Numbered from the stretch's first letter, positions 17,434 through 26,066 are shown. The stretch: DNA of 64,000 bases from JAIBBG01 sp040381475 (GCA_040381475.1 JBEIHH010000001.1:1-64000); one strand, 5' to 3'. Notes: generated by a model not told the origin, from the sequence alone. Numbers and translations are program-made.

Positions 17434-18863
17434 GCGTGTGCTTCTTCTTTGGTTTCTTTTGCTACCCGGTCTCTGACGACCTGAGCCAGCATCAGGGCCT
17501 CACATACTTCTTTTCTATTCACGTAAGCAACTCCTCTCATATTTACAAGTCCTCTTCTGATAGGGCTTTCAAGAGTAAGCTTGAAAATTACGGTATCGCC
17601 TGGTAATACTTTTTGCTTGAATTTCACTCCATCGATTTTCATGAAATATGTACTGTAATTCTCAGGATCAGTGACCTGCGACAATGCAAAAATACCACCC
17701 ACCTGAGCCATGGCTTCAATCTGTAAAACTCCGGGCATTACAGGATTACCCGGAAAGTGCCCCTGAAAGAATGGTTCGTTCATAGTCACGTTTTTGATAC
17801 CAACGATGCCGCTGTTGTCCATTTCTAGGATCTTGTCAACCAGCAGAAACGGATATCTGTGAGGAAGCATTTTCGCAATGTCGTTGATATCATACAATGG
17901 CTTTTTGAAAATATCAAATACAGGAGGACTATCTTTTTGTTTGCGAATAATAGCCTTTAGAATTTTGGCAAACTCTACGTTGCCAAAATGACCCGGACGC
18001 GCGGCAAGTATATGACCTCGGATAAAACACCCGGTCAAAGCCAGATCACCAATAATGTCCAGCAACTTGTGTCTTGCGGGTTCGTTTTCGTATTGAAGTT
18101 TTACTGTGTTCAATACTCCAATGCCTTCCACCTTTATGTCCATTTCCTCCCTACCCATCTGTTTGAGGATGTCGCGTATTTCCTGCTCGGAATATGCTCT
18201 GTCCACCATAACTATTGCGTTGTCGAGGCTGCCACCTTTGATAAGTCCATTTTTTGCAAGGAACTCAAGTTCTCTCAGAAAGACAAAGGTTCTGCAGGCT
18301 GAAATTTCTTTTACAAAATCATTGAGTTGATACATATGGGCATGCTGAGTGCCAAGTACCGGCGAATTATAATCCACCATGACAGTAAGCCTGAACTCTC
18401 CACCAAGAGTTGGCACCGCCAGCATTTCTATCCCTTTTTCTTTGTCTTCATAGGTGATATTTTCTGTCAGTGTCAGGTACTTGCGCTCAGCGTTCTGATC
18501 AACATATTCTGCCTTTTCGAGCGCTTCAACAAATGCTTTTGCGCTGCCATCCATGATCGGAATTTCTGAACCATCGATTTGTATCAGCGCATTGTCAACT
18601 TTACAACCGTAAAGTGCGGACAGTACATGTTCGGTCGTATAAACCCTGGCGCCTTTTAATTCAAGTGTTGTGCCTCTTTGTGTACCCACTACGAGATCAC
18701 AATCTGCTGGAATGGTAGGTTGACCGTCAATGTCCATCCGCTGAAATACGTACCCGTGATTTTCAGGGGCCGGTGAAATAGTCATATTCACCAGGGCTCC
18801 GGTATGCAACCCGACCCCTTGCAGCGAAACGGGAGCTTTCAACGTTCGTTGTTTTGAACTCAT
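17430..18863 (-). CDS. lpxC/fabZ: Bifunctional UDP-3-O-acyl-GlcNAc deacetylase / 3-hydroxyacyl-ACP dehydratase
   Basis: A 477-residue fusion typical of Bacteroidota. Residues 1 to ~305 are LpxC, the zinc deacetylase that commits lipid A synthesis: KAPVSLQGVGLHTG, TTEHVLSALYG, and the C-terminal HKLLDIIGDLALTG with zinc-binding His/Asp. Residues ~325-477 are FabZ, the dehydratase of fatty acid elongation: MLPHRYPFLLVDKI, and the catalytic His in GHFPGNPVMPGVLQIEAMAQ. The fusion ties use of hydroxyacyl-ACP for lipid A to use for phospholipid. It is the first gene of an lpxC/fabZ-lpxA-ABC operon. Confidence 0.97.
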   Translation of the reverse strand: MSSKQRTLKAPVSLQGVGLHTGALVNMTISPAPENHGYVFQRMDIDGQPTIPADCDLVVGTQRGTTLELKGARVYTTEHVLSALYGCKVDNALIQIDGSEIPIMDGSAKAFVEALEKAEYVDQNAERKYLTLTENITYEDKEKGIEMLAVPTLGGEFRLTVMVDYNSPVLGTQHAHMYQLNDFVKEISACRTFVFLRELEFLAKNGLIKGGSLDNAIVMVDRAYSEQEIRDILKQMGREEMDIKVEGIGVLNTVKLQYENEPARHKLLDIIGDLALTGCFIRGHILAARPGHFGNVEFAKILKAIIRKQKDSPPVFDIFKKPLYDINDIAKMLPHRYPFLLVDKILEMDNSGIVGIKNVTMNEPFFQGHFPGNPVMPGVLQIEAMAQVGGIFALSQVTDPENYSTYFMKIDGVKFKQKVLPGDTVIFKLTLESPIRRGLVNMRGVAYVNRKEVCEALMLAQVVRDRVAKETKEEAHA

Positions 18864-19075
18864 GATGCGGCGAAAATATAACTAAAGATGCGTTTTTTGA
18901 GCACGATATCTTAGTTCGAGTTGCTCGCAATGTTGGAATGCGTCTCCGCATTGCAGCCGATTGAACCTTAACCTGTCAAAGACGTTAAATGACAGAAATA
19001 CAATGAGATGGAGATACTGTGATGTTGAAATGCGAAATTCTTGCCGGGAGGATGCATCTGAATTCAAAAAAAGCT

Positions 19076-19083
19076 TATTTTTG
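19076..19083 (+). promoter_or_regulatory. -7 promoter element (TATTTTTG) for the TRL-like gene
   Basis: TATTTTTG matches TAnnTTTG and lies 32 nt before the ATG at 19116. No exact TTTG stands at the -33 distance. The rest of the 252-nt gap (18864-19115) holds one small hairpin (AATGCG/CGCATT, 18937-18952) and nothing else recognisable; no tRNA was found there. Confidence 0.5.
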
Positions 19084-19115
19084 CGGCTCATAATTAAAAT
19101 TTTATCAATACCAAA

Positions 19116-19397
19116 ATGAAAACGTTCAAGAAAATTTTCGTTGCTTGTGGCGCTGCTTTGATGCTCGCTTCGTGCTCTATTACATTTCCAGTTAATGCTA
19201 CTTCTAACCCAGTAGGTACAAAGGTTGGTAAGTCTAGCGGTAACTGCTACCTCGGTGCACTTTGCTTCGGTGTGGATGCTTCTATCCAAACTGCTGCTAA
19301 AAACGGTGGTATCTCTAAGATCTCTACTGTTGACTACACCAACAAAAACATTCTTAATTTGATCATTACTCACGAGACTACAGTTACTGGTGAATAA
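19116..19397 (+). CDS. TRL-like family lipoprotein
   Basis: A 93-residue small lipoprotein. The signal peptide ends in a lipobox (LMLASC, Cys ~22). The mature part matches the TRL-like family (named after a tRNA-associated locus): NPVGTKVGKSSGNCYLGALCFG, then AAKNGGISKISTVDY and the C-terminal LIITHETTVTG. Function is unknown. Codon choice is strongly biased to what look like preferred codons (GGT, GCT, TCT, AAC), suggesting high expression. It has its own promoter and a strong terminator, so it is probably monocistronic. Confidence 0.85.
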   Translation: MKTFKKIFVACGAALMLASCSITFPVNATSNPVGTKVGKSSGNCYLGALCFGVDASIQTAAKNGGISKISTVDYTNKNILNLIITHETTVTGE

Positions 19398-19417
19398 TTT
19401 TTCATAAGAAAATGGAG

Positions 19418-19449
19418 AAGGAGCAGATCTTCTGCTCCTTTTCTTTTTT
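19418..19449 (+). terminator. Rho-independent terminator after the TRL-like gene
   Basis: A perfect 10-bp stem (AAGGAGCAGA 19418-19427, TCTGCTCCTT 19431-19440) is followed by TTCTTTTTTT. Confidence 0.85.
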
Positions 19450-19476
19450 TCAAAGTTTGATCTTCAGGTTAATAGA

Positions 19477-20013
19477 ATGAATTTTTTGCCCTTTCGATTT
19501 GTTTCCAAACTAGTATTGGCCCTCCTCGCGGCATCATCCCTGATGAATTGTTCGGGTGTTCAAAAGGTGCTTTACGCTAAGTACGGCAAATTGAAGCTTT
19601 ATGAGGGTGAGTCAAACTCCATTCCTGTAAACAACAATGACCTTGGTCTTTTTGAAGCCTGTTGTTATGCCGGAAGCGACCTGATTTTCCTGAACAGGGC
19701 AATTCACAATACCTCCGGACAATATGACATTTTTATCTCTGTGAGTGAGCAATTAATGCCAGGCCAGTTTTCTCAAATTCAATCAGGTAATTCGGAATTT
19801 CAACAGATCTCCTCCAAATCAGAGCTTGTCGGTAAAGTAAAAGTCGACGCTTATGCGTTCAAAAAGGGAGAGTATTTTATCACTCGTTTCGTCTATATCG
19901 AAACTAAAAGCGGTCTTCTTGTTATATATGATTGCGTTTCCAAGCAGGAAGCAATTGTGAAAAGTATATTTGATGCGATGTCTTCTTATCTGAATGAAAA
20001 AATACGTATTTAA
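19477..20013 (+). CDS. Putative lipoprotein, unknown function
   Basis: A 178-residue protein with a hydrophobic leader and a Cys at ~25 (SSLMNCSG) that fits a lipobox loosely. The mature part is mixed alpha/beta (e.g. LVGKVKVDAYAFKKGEYFITRFVYIETKSG) with no known family recognised. It begins 27 nt after the TRL terminator and overlaps the next lipoprotein gene by 20 nt, so the two are translated as a pair. Confidence 0.65.
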   Translation: MNFLPFRFVSKLVLALLAASSLMNCSGVQKVLYAKYGKLKLYEGESNSIPVNNNDLGLFEACCYAGSDLIFLNRAIHNTSGQYDIFISVSEQLMPGQFSQIQSGNSEFQQISSKSELVGKVKVDAYAFKKGEYFITRFVYIETKSGLLVIYDCVSKQEAIVKSIFDAMSSYLNEKIRI

Positions 20014-20536
20014 TACAATCCCAATTATGATGGCTATCATATCGATGGCCTCATGCGTCGGGATGAAAACGGGCTCAAGTCAAGGTTCTTCACCTTCTGT
20101 CGTGAAGATGTTCAACAAAGGAAAAGATTCTTTGCTTTGTCATGCGGGCCCTGTGCAATACGAAGCCTTGAATTGTAAGGATGAGTTTGAAGTGGATTAT
20201 ACTTATCTGAAAGTAAAAGGCCAATCTAATCCAGTGACATGCAACTTCTCGCTGATTTCGGATGATGCGACATTTCGTCCGGCAAGTGTTATTGTTAAAG
20301 TCGATCGAAGCGAAACGAAAGTAGACAATCTCGAGAAGTTTTTCGCTGAGGGATTTGGTAAAAGGCATTATAAATACCGGTATTCTTTTCAAATACCGGA
20401 CAGTGTTTTTTTTAACATGATGAAAAGTGAGGATGTCGTGATTACAGTGAATGATCGCTCTTTTGCCGGCAAAAGAGATCATGAGAAAAAGTCTCAAGTC
20501 ATCTTCCGTTCAATGCTTTTCGATCTATACAATTAA
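19994..20536 (+). CDS. Putative lipoprotein, unknown function
   Basis: A 180-residue protein with a lipoprotein signal (MMAIISMASC, Cys ~21) followed by a Ser/Gly-rich linker. The mature domain is rich in beta-type sequence (FEVDYTYLKVKGQSNPVTCNFSLISD) with three cysteines at CH, NC and TC. No family recognised. Its ATG lies 20 nt inside the end of the preceding lipoprotein gene. It ends 4 nt from a convergent gene. Confidence 0.7.
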   Translation: MKKYVFNTIPIMMAIISMASCVGMKTGSSQGSSPSVVKMFNKGKDSLLCHAGPVQYEALNCKDEFEVDYTYLKVKGQSNPVTCNFSLISDDATFRPASVIVKVDRSETKVDNLEKFFAEGFGKRHYKYRYSFQIPDSVFFNMMKSEDVVITVNDRSFAGKRDHEKKSQVIFRSMLFDLYN

Positions 20537-20540
20537 GGAT

Positions 20541-20951
20541 CTATAGCTTACCCAATTGTCTGAGTTTTAAAGCGAGCTCTTCCGCCTCATGATCAAAGGC
20601 AAGATTCATGGAGAGCTTTTCATTACCATCGAATATTGTTACAGCGAAAGAGGCATTCACGCCTTCTGCCACTGCTTCTGCAACCGCTTTCCCTTCCATA
20701 TTGTAAATCTGAATTCTTACTGTAAGTTTTGCCTTGGATATGGATGATCTTTTATCGAAAGTGCCTATTTGATGTCCCAGTTGGTACAATCTATTATCGA
20801 ATGAAACCACTGGAGCATTGATGTCGACTTTAACGTCGTCACTGTCATTCGACATGCTGTATCTGCAAAAGGAGAAGGTGTAATCGTCGCTAGATGCCTG
20901 AGACTGGCAGCAGATAAGTGCGGTAAAAGCAAATAGAAATATCGTTCTCAT
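20541..20951 (-). CDS. Secreted protein, unknown function
   Basis: A 136-residue protein with a signal peptide (~1-20, ending ICCQSQAS; the double Cys makes a lipoprotein possible). The rest reads as one beta-rich domain (TFSFCRYSMSN, LTVRIQIYNMEGKAVAEAVAEG, FAVTIFDGNEKLSMNLAFD). No family recognised. It lies 12 nt after an outer-membrane barrel gene on the same strand and is probably cotranscribed with it. Confidence 0.65.
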   Translation of the reverse strand: MRTIFLFAFTALICCQSQASSDDYTFSFCRYSMSNDSDDVKVDINAPVVSFDNRLYQLGHQIGTFDKRSSISKAKLTVRIQIYNMEGKAVAEAVAEGVNASFAVTIFDGNEKLSMNLAFDHEAEELALKLRQLGKL

Positions 20952-20963
20952 AATGTTTAAGTT

Positions 20964-21593
20964 TTATCTGGATTGTTGTTTTTCAAAGCCAATGCACAAA
21001 CCTCCAGATATGAATGATGGTGCACCAACTCCAGTTTCAAAAAATAAACCGATGTTATCATTCAAATAAGCACGCAGGCCGATAGGTATGATCTGCAGTG
21101 CGAAGGTTGTGCTGCTTGCCCTCACCCAGGTTGGTATAGGGAAATTTGAGTTGGTCCCAAACTGATAAATATTTACTCCTGGTTTGACACCAATATAAGC
21201 ATCAATACTGCCGTTGCCGAAATGGTAAAGTAAACGTAAACCGGCATTGATTCTGGAAAGGCTGTATGAAAATTCCCCGATCGTTTCGTTGCCGTTCTCA
21301 TCCACATATTGGTAATCTTTCACAGTTTGATCAATACTCTGATATCCGCCTCCCAAGCCAATGCTAAGATGATTTTGCATGCCAAAGTCCAAAGCACCTG
21401 TCCAACAAGTAGTTGAATTACTTTCTAAGGAAACTTCATCAGGAATATTGAGATTTATTGATCCAAGAATTCCAAACATACTAAATCCTGCGCCGGCATT
21501 CATAGCGAAACCACCATCGGTTTTTTGAGCAAATGATGCTATCGAAGAAATCACTCCGGCGATAAGCCCAAACGAGGCGAAGATTTTTTTCAT
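20964..21593 (-). CDS. Outer-membrane beta-barrel protein
   Basis: A 209-residue protein with a signal peptide ending ASFAQ (~22). It has alternating amphipathic beta-strands with aromatic girdles (GFAMNAGAGFSMFGILGSINLNI, HLSIGLGGGYQSID, AGLRLLYHFGNGSIDAYIGVKPG, GLFFETGVGAPSFISGGLCIGF). This fits a small eight-stranded OmpA/OmpX-like barrel. No terminal motif identifies a subfamily. It is 23 nt downstream of aconitase and 12 nt upstream of a small secreted protein. Confidence 0.75.
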   Translation of the reverse strand: MKKIFASFGLIAGVISSIASFAQKTDGGFAMNAGAGFSMFGILGSINLNIPDEVSLESNSTTCWTGALDFGMQNHLSIGLGGGYQSIDQTVKDYQYVDENGNETIGEFSYSLSRINAGLRLLYHFGNGSIDAYIGVKPGVNIYQFGTNSNFPIPTWVRASSTTFALQIIPIGLRAYLNDNIGLFFETGVGAPSFISGGLCIGFEKQQSR

Positions 21594-21616
21594 GAAGCTG
21601 CGATTTTGCGACCTTC

Positions 21617-23887
21617 TCAGGCAATGCTCTTCCGGATCAGGTTCAAAGCACCTCCTGCTTTAAACCACTCTATCTGTTGTGCATTGTAGGTATGGTTCAC
21701 TGCAATCACATCTTTCGTGCCATTGTCATGCACGAACTCTAAATGCAATGGTTTTTCCGGTGCGAATGATACGAGATCGGTAAAATTGATCACATCATTT
21801 TCTTGAATTTTCTCGTAATCAGATTCGTTGGCAAATGTGAGTGCCAGCATGCCTTGCTTCTTCAGATTTGTTTCATGAATACGCGCGAATGATTTTACTA
21901 GTATTGCACGGACGCCTAAATGACGTGGCTGCATTGCCGCGTGTTCGCGCGATGAACCTTCACCATAATTCTGATCACCGACTACAATCGTAGGAACTCC
22001 CGCTGCTTTGTACGCTCTTTGCACTGCGGGCACTTCACCGTATTCCCCTGTTATCTGATTTTTTACTTTGTTTTGTTCTCCATTGAAATAGTTTGTGGCA
22101 CCTATCAAAGTGTTGTTTGCAATATTGTCGAGATGCCCGCGATACCTCAACCATGGCCCAGCCATCGAAATGTGGTCAGTAGTGCATTTGCCTTTTGCTT
22201 TGATCAATACCCTTGCTCCAGCAATATTCTTTCCGTCCCAATCTGCAAAAGGATCGAGAAGCTGAAGTCTTTCACTGTCTGGTGCAACTTTTACTTCAAC
22301 ATGGCTGCCGTCTTCGGCCGGAGCCTGAAAACCTGCATCTTCAACCGCAAAGCCTTTTGATGGAAGCTCATCACCGGTTGGTGGATCAAGTTTCACCTGT
22401 TCTCCTTTGTCATTCAACAGGGTGTCGGTGATCGGATTGAACGAAAGGTCACCTGCAATCGCAAGTGCCGTTGTCAGTTCAGGTGAAGCCACAAACGCCA
22501 GGGTATTCGGATTACCGTCGTTTCTGCTTTGAAAATTACGGTTAAATGAATGTACGATTGTGTTTTTTTCTTTCTTTTCAGCACCAACTCTGGCCCACAT
22601 ACCTATACATGGACCGCAGGCATTGGCATAAACAGTGGCACCAATCTGATCGAATATCTGAATGAACCCATCGCGTTCAATAGTATAACGAACTTGCTCG
22701 CTGCCTGGTGTTATACTGAATTCTGATTTTGGTTTAAGGCCTTTGTTTATTGCCTGCTTTGCCAATGAAGCCGATCTGGCTATGTCTTCATAAGATGAAT
22801 TTGTGCATGAACCAATCAGTCCCACTTCGATTTTGGTTGGCCAGTTATTCTTAGCAGCTTCTTCCTTCATCTTGGAAATTGGAGTCGCCAAATCCGGAGT
22901 GAATGGGCCGTTGAGATGAGGCTCGAGTTCGCTGAGATTGATTTCTATTACCTGATCAAAATATTTTTCAGGATTTTGATACACTTCGGGATCACCGGTG
23001 AGGTGTTTACTGATCTGGTTAGCGAGATCGGCTACTTCTGCGCGTCCGGTAGATCTCAGGTATCGTTCCATGCTGGCATCGTATCCGAAGGTGGAGGTTG
23101 TAGCTCCAATCTCAGCACCCATATTGCAGATGGTGCCTTTGCCAGTGCATGACAGGGATTCAGCTCCGTCTCCGAAATATTCTACAATGCATCCTGTTCC
23201 ACCCTTCACAGTGAGGATACCGGCCACTTTTAATATTACATCTTTTGCTGAAGCCCAGCCGTTGAGTTTGCCCGTGAGCTTAATTCCGATCAATTTCGGG
23301 AACTTAAGTTCCCAGGCCATTCCGGCCATTACATCCATCGCATCAGCACCACCTACTCCGATGGCTACCATTCCTAATCCACCTGCATTCACGGTGTGAG
23401 AATCTGTTCCGATCATCATACCGCCTGGAAAGGCATAGTTTTCCAGCACCACCTGATGAATAATGCCCGCACCGGGTTTCCAGAATCCTATGCCATACTT
23501 GTTGGAAATGGATGAAAGGAAATTGAATACTTCGTTATTCTTGTTCAGGGCTTCCTGAAGGTCCTGAGTTGAACCTACACGCGCCTGAATTAGGTGATCA
23601 CAATGAACGGTACTTGGCACAGCTACCTTTTTACGACCAGCTTGCATAAACTGCAAAAGCGCCATTTGGGCCGTCGCATCCTGCATTGCCACGCGGTCGG
23701 GAGCGAAATCCACATAGCTTTTTCCACGTTCGTAGGCAATGTCCGCTTTACCATCCCAAAGATGGGTGTAAAGGATTTTTTCTGTCAGCGTCAGCGGCTT
23801 ACCAGTAATTGAACGGGCTGCTTCTACGCGCTCTCCGAAACGGCTGTAAACCGTTTTGATCATATCAAGGTCGAATACTTTGCTCAT
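21617..23887 (-). CDS. Aconitate hydratase (mitochondrial-type)
   Basis: A 756-residue aconitase that converts citrate to isocitrate in the TCA cycle. The [4Fe-4S] ligands are in VGLIGSCTNSSYED and ANACGPCIGMW. Other family stretches are PSTVHCDHLIQA near the N-terminus, IGTDSHTVNAGGLGMVAIGVGG, and the C-terminal swivel domain with YGEGSSREHAAMQPRHLG. Length and sequence match the mitochondrial-type aconitase common in Bacteroidota rather than the ~890-residue AcnA. Upstream (minus strand) lies TAAATTCG, close to a -7 element, 26 nt before the ATG. Confidence 0.97.
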   Translation of the reverse strand: MSKVFDLDMIKTVYSRFGERVEAARSITGKPLTLTEKILYTHLWDGKADIAYERGKSYVDFAPDRVAMQDATAQMALLQFMQAGRKKVAVPSTVHCDHLIQARVGSTQDLQEALNKNNEVFNFLSSISNKYGIGFWKPGAGIIHQVVLENYAFPGGMMIGTDSHTVNAGGLGMVAIGVGGADAMDVMAGMAWELKFPKLIGIKLTGKLNGWASAKDVILKVAGILTVKGGTGCIVEYFGDGAESLSCTGKGTICNMGAEIGATTSTFGYDASMERYLRSTGRAEVADLANQISKHLTGDPEVYQNPEKYFDQVIEINLSELEPHLNGPFTPDLATPISKMKEEAAKNNWPTKIEVGLIGSCTNSSYEDIARSASLAKQAINKGLKPKSEFSITPGSEQVRYTIERDGFIQIFDQIGATVYANACGPCIGMWARVGAEKKEKNTIVHSFNRNFQSRNDGNPNTLAFVASPELTTALAIAGDLSFNPITDTLLNDKGEQVKLDPPTGDELPSKGFAVEDAGFQAPAEDGSHVEVKVAPDSERLQLLDPFADWDGKNIAGARVLIKAKGKCTTDHISMAGPWLRYRGHLDNIANNTLIGATNYFNGEQNKVKNQITGEYGEVPAVQRAYKAAGVPTIVVGDQNYGEGSSREHAAMQPRHLGVRAILVKSFARIHETNLKKQGMLALTFANESDYEKIQENDVINFTDLVSFAPEKPLHLEFVHDNGTKDVIAVNHTYNAQQIEWFKAGGALNLIRKSIA

Positions 23888-23995
23888 GTTTTCCTAGATT
23901 ATTAGCGGTTGCGAATTTAATCTAGACAAAAGCGAAACACACATTGATCTACGTTGCGTTTTCAAAAAAAAGTCAACCGATCCGCCATTTAATTC

Positions 23996-24553
23996 TCAGG
24001 CTTCGTTCAGATAGAAGTCTATCAGTCCTTCCGGGGCCTGAATATGTAGCTCCTTTTTTTTCGGATCGATTTTTTGGATAAAATCTTCATTGAGGGGTAG
24101 CAGGATCTCTTTTTTCCCCGTTGTAATAACAATCAGCGGGTTGTTGCTGATTTCTTCGATTCTTTCCACAACTCCTATCTCGCCCTTTTCATCGTCAAAT
24201 ACTTTGAATCCCTTGATGGCTCTGAGCGCCACCCGGTTTTCATCGGTCTCACTCAAGTCATCTTTATTGATGAAAATCGAACATTTAACCAGCGCGCGCG
24301 CCTTCTCTTCTGTGTCAATGCCTTCCAGTTTGACTTTGACAGTGCTGTTCGTTTTGTATTCCAGAAGCTCAATAAAAAAGGGCGTGAGTTGCCCTTTTTG
24401 TTCAACAAAAATGTGTTTAAGCGACTCATAGTCACGAACATTGTCTGTATCCAATGTGCCAGTCAGTTCGCCTTTGTAGCCGTGCAACTTTGAAAAATAT
24501 CCAACACAGTGAAGGTTGGATTTATCAATGATCTCGTTGGTGTCGTTTTTCAC
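23996..24553 (-). CDS. rimM: 16S rRNA processing protein RimM
   Basis: A ~185-residue RimM, the assembly factor for the 30S head that binds S19. The N-terminal domain has CVGYFSKLHGYKGELTG; the C-terminal PRC-barrel has LLPLNEDFIQKIDPKKKELHIQAPEGL. The frame stays open upstream, but those codons run into the rpsP terminator. GTG at 24553 (KNDTNEIID) is therefore preferred; a TTG at 24559 is possible. rimM normally follows rpsP, as here, but a strong hairpin terminator separates them. trmD is not adjacent; aconitase lies downstream. Confidence 0.9.
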   Translation of the reverse strand: MKNDTNEIIDKSNLHCVGYFSKLHGYKGELTGTLDTDNVRDYESLKHIFVEQKGQLTPFFIELLEYKTNSTVKVKLEGIDTEEKARALVKCSIFINKDDLSETDENRVALRAIKGFKVFDDEKGEIGVVERIEEISNNPLIVITTGKKEILLPLNEDFIQKIDPKKKELHIQAPEGLIDFYLNEA

Positions 24554-24561
24554 GTTCAAAA

Positions 24562-24597
24562 ATAAAAAAAAAGCCACCCGCTTGCGGCCGGTGGCTT
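24562..24597 (-). terminator. Terminator between rpsP and rimM
   Basis: On the minus strand, the stem AAGCCACC / GGTGGCTT (plus-strand positions 24590-24597 and 24571-24578) has a GC-rich loop and is followed by a run of nine or more T. It should limit read-through from rpsP into rimM. Confidence 0.85.
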
Positions 24598-24616
24598 ATG
24601 ATTGTTCAAATCAGTA

Positions 24617-25165
24617 TTATGCTTCTGAATTTTCTGCCGGAGCATCAGCTGCCGGAGCTTCTTCAGCAGGCGCACTTTCAACAGCCGCATTTGCTGCAGA
24701 GCTTGCTTCAGCAGCAGCAGCAGTCATAGCCTTAAGCCTGTTTTCATTCACTTCACGCTCGTGCTTCAGTGCTTTGTTTAATGATTCAGATTTTTCTTTG
24801 GTAAGACGATCTTTCTTAGACTGAATTTTGTTAGTCTTATCTGCAATCCAGCTTTCATAGCGCTTGTCAGCCTCTTCCTGAGTCAGGGCTCCTTTAGCCA
24901 CACCCTTGCTCAGATGCTGACTCAAAAGAACACCTGTATAGCTCAGCATAGCGCGAACTGTGTCAGTTGGTTGTGCACCATTGTTCAGCCACTCGATGGC
25001 TTTGCTGTTGTCCAACTGAATGGTTGCAGGATTGGTGTTGGGATTGTAGCTTCCGATGCGCTCTATGAATTTTCCATCACGTGGAGAACGAGAATCTGCT
25101 GCTACGATGTGGAAGAAGGGCTTGCCTTTCTTACCGTGACGTTGAAGTCTTAATTTTACTGCCAT
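24617..25165 (-). CDS. rpsP: 30S ribosomal protein S16
   Basis: A 182-residue S16. The conserved ribosomal core is residues 1-80 (VKLRLQRHGKKGKPFFHIVAADSRSPRDGKFIERIG). After it comes a Lys/Glu-rich helical stretch and an Ala/Glu/Ser-rich tail (~150-182: APAEEAPAADAPAENSEA). Such tails, roughly doubling the usual 80-90 residues, are common in Bacteroidota. A textbook promoter lies upstream (25223-25253) and a strong terminator downstream, so much of the mRNA is probably monocistronic. Confidence 0.97.
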   Translation of the reverse strand: MAVKLRLQRHGKKGKPFFHIVAADSRSPRDGKFIERIGSYNPNTNPATIQLDNSKAIEWLNNGAQPTDTVRAMLSYTGVLLSQHLSKGVAKGALTQEEADKRYESWIADKTNKIQSKKDRLTKEKSESLNKALKHEREVNENRLKAMTAAAAEASSAANAAVESAPAEEAPAADAPAENSEA

Positions 25166-25222
25166 TTTGTTTTGTTTGTAGGGTGCGAAACCCGGTTAAC
25201 AATTGTTTGATTTTGAGGGGCG

Positions 25223-25253
25223 CAAATGTACGCCTTCTTGCTTGCTCAACAAA
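25223..25253 (-). promoter_or_regulatory. Promoter of rpsP (TTTG-N19-TACATTTG)
   Basis: On the minus strand, TTTG (plus positions 25250-25253) and TACATTTG (25223-25230) are separated by 19 nt, a complete Bacteroidota -33/-7 promoter. It lies 58 nt upstream of the rpsP ATG, leaving a 5' leader of ~50 nt. Confidence 0.8.
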
Positions 25254-25320
25254 CATGTTTCGAAAAAAAAAACGGGCACCGGGAAATATTCGAACAATTC
25301 CTGCTTTCTTCGCCTTGCAC

Positions 25321-25509
25321 ATGGAAACTCCTGAAATTACTGTACAATCTTATGCGCACGCGCTTAAAGACTATGATATTGAGGAGGTTATCGGTCATTT
25401 TGATTATGGCAAAGTTGCCTGGATTCTCGATCCGGAAGGGAACAAAATTGAATCGTGCGAACCTATGGATCAAATTCTGGAAGATTGGGAGGAGGCGCAT
25501 AATCAATGA
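25321..25509 (+). pseudogene. Remnant of a VOC (glyoxalase/bleomycin-resistance) family gene
   Basis: A 62-residue open frame whose C-terminal part matches the last half-module of VOC-superfamily proteins: HFDYGKVAWILDPEGNKIESCEP, where full proteins read YGKxxxxxDPEGNKIELWEP. Complete members have ~120-150 residues; here the N-terminal half is missing, and the upstream DNA is the rpsP promoter and gene. It may be a 5'-truncated relic, or a short expressed protein starting METPEITV. Its stop overlaps the start of the next gene (ATGA). Confidence 0.5.
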
Positions 25510-26066
25510 TGGTTCCGCCTAAATATACTCAATATGTGATTGTGCTGATTTGTCTGTTCTTTTCGCAATTGCGGGCACAATACACAGACAATCCGCTGAA
25601 AGGAAAAAGATGGATTTCCATTGGCGCCGGTATCAATTCTGCTGATTATTATTCTTGGCAGGGTCTGGCATCTTATTCCAGAAGGTCCGAAAGTTCGCTG
25701 GTTCAGGCACGAGTGGCATACACCCAGGAATTACTTTTTGCATCGGACGATTCGTGTACGTCGAAAATCAACAGACTCTCAGAATTTGCATTTTTGTGGG
25801 GTGACGGTTGGGGTGGAAAAAAATGGTTTGTCACCGGTGCTGTGGGCTTTGGTTTTAACGTGCGCATGTTTTGTCGCAGGACTACTTATGAAGACCAGTA
25901 CATAACTTCTGTGACAATGGGTGTTCCGCTTCAGATAGAATTTGGAGTCCATATAGGAAAAAAATCTTCCATTGGTTTGATTGGAACCGGAAACTGGAAC
26001 TTCAGAGAATCCTATGCCGGCGTTAATCTGGCGTATTATTACAGGTTGAACAAAAAGAAGGAATGA
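25506..26066 (+). CDS. Outer-membrane/secreted beta-barrel-like protein, unknown
   Basis: A 186-residue protein with a signal peptide (hydrophobic YVIVLICLFFSQLRAQ, cleavage ~24). The mature part has alternating strands that end in aromatic residues (WISIGAGINSADYYSW, SLVQARVAYTQELLF, WFVTGAVGFGFNVRMF, LQIEFGVHIGKKSSIGLIG, YAGVNLAYYYRLN), consistent with a small outer-membrane barrel. Two ATGs are in tandem at 25506 and 25509. The gene abuts rsmE with no gap and is likely in the same operon. Confidence 0.65.
   Translation: MMVPPKYTQYVIVLICLFFSQLRAQYTDNPLKGKRWISIGAGINSADYYSWQGLASYSRRSESSLVQARVAYTQELLFASDDSCTSKINRLSEFAFLWGDGWGGKKWFVTGAVGFGFNVRMFCRRTTYEDQYITSVTMGVPLQIEFGVHIGKKSSIGLIGTGNWNFRESYAGVNLAYYYRLNKKKE

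Noticed and set aside
18864..19115. Possible tRNA gene next to the TRL-like gene
   Set aside because: Searched by eye for the TΨC arm and acceptor stem on both strands; only a small AATGCG/CGCATT hairpin was found, with no cloverleaf.
23081..23100. GGTGGAGG in the aconitase gene as a fifth hairpin-array copy
   Set aside because: Only eight bases match the box, no stem or T-run follows, and it lies within conserved coding sequence.
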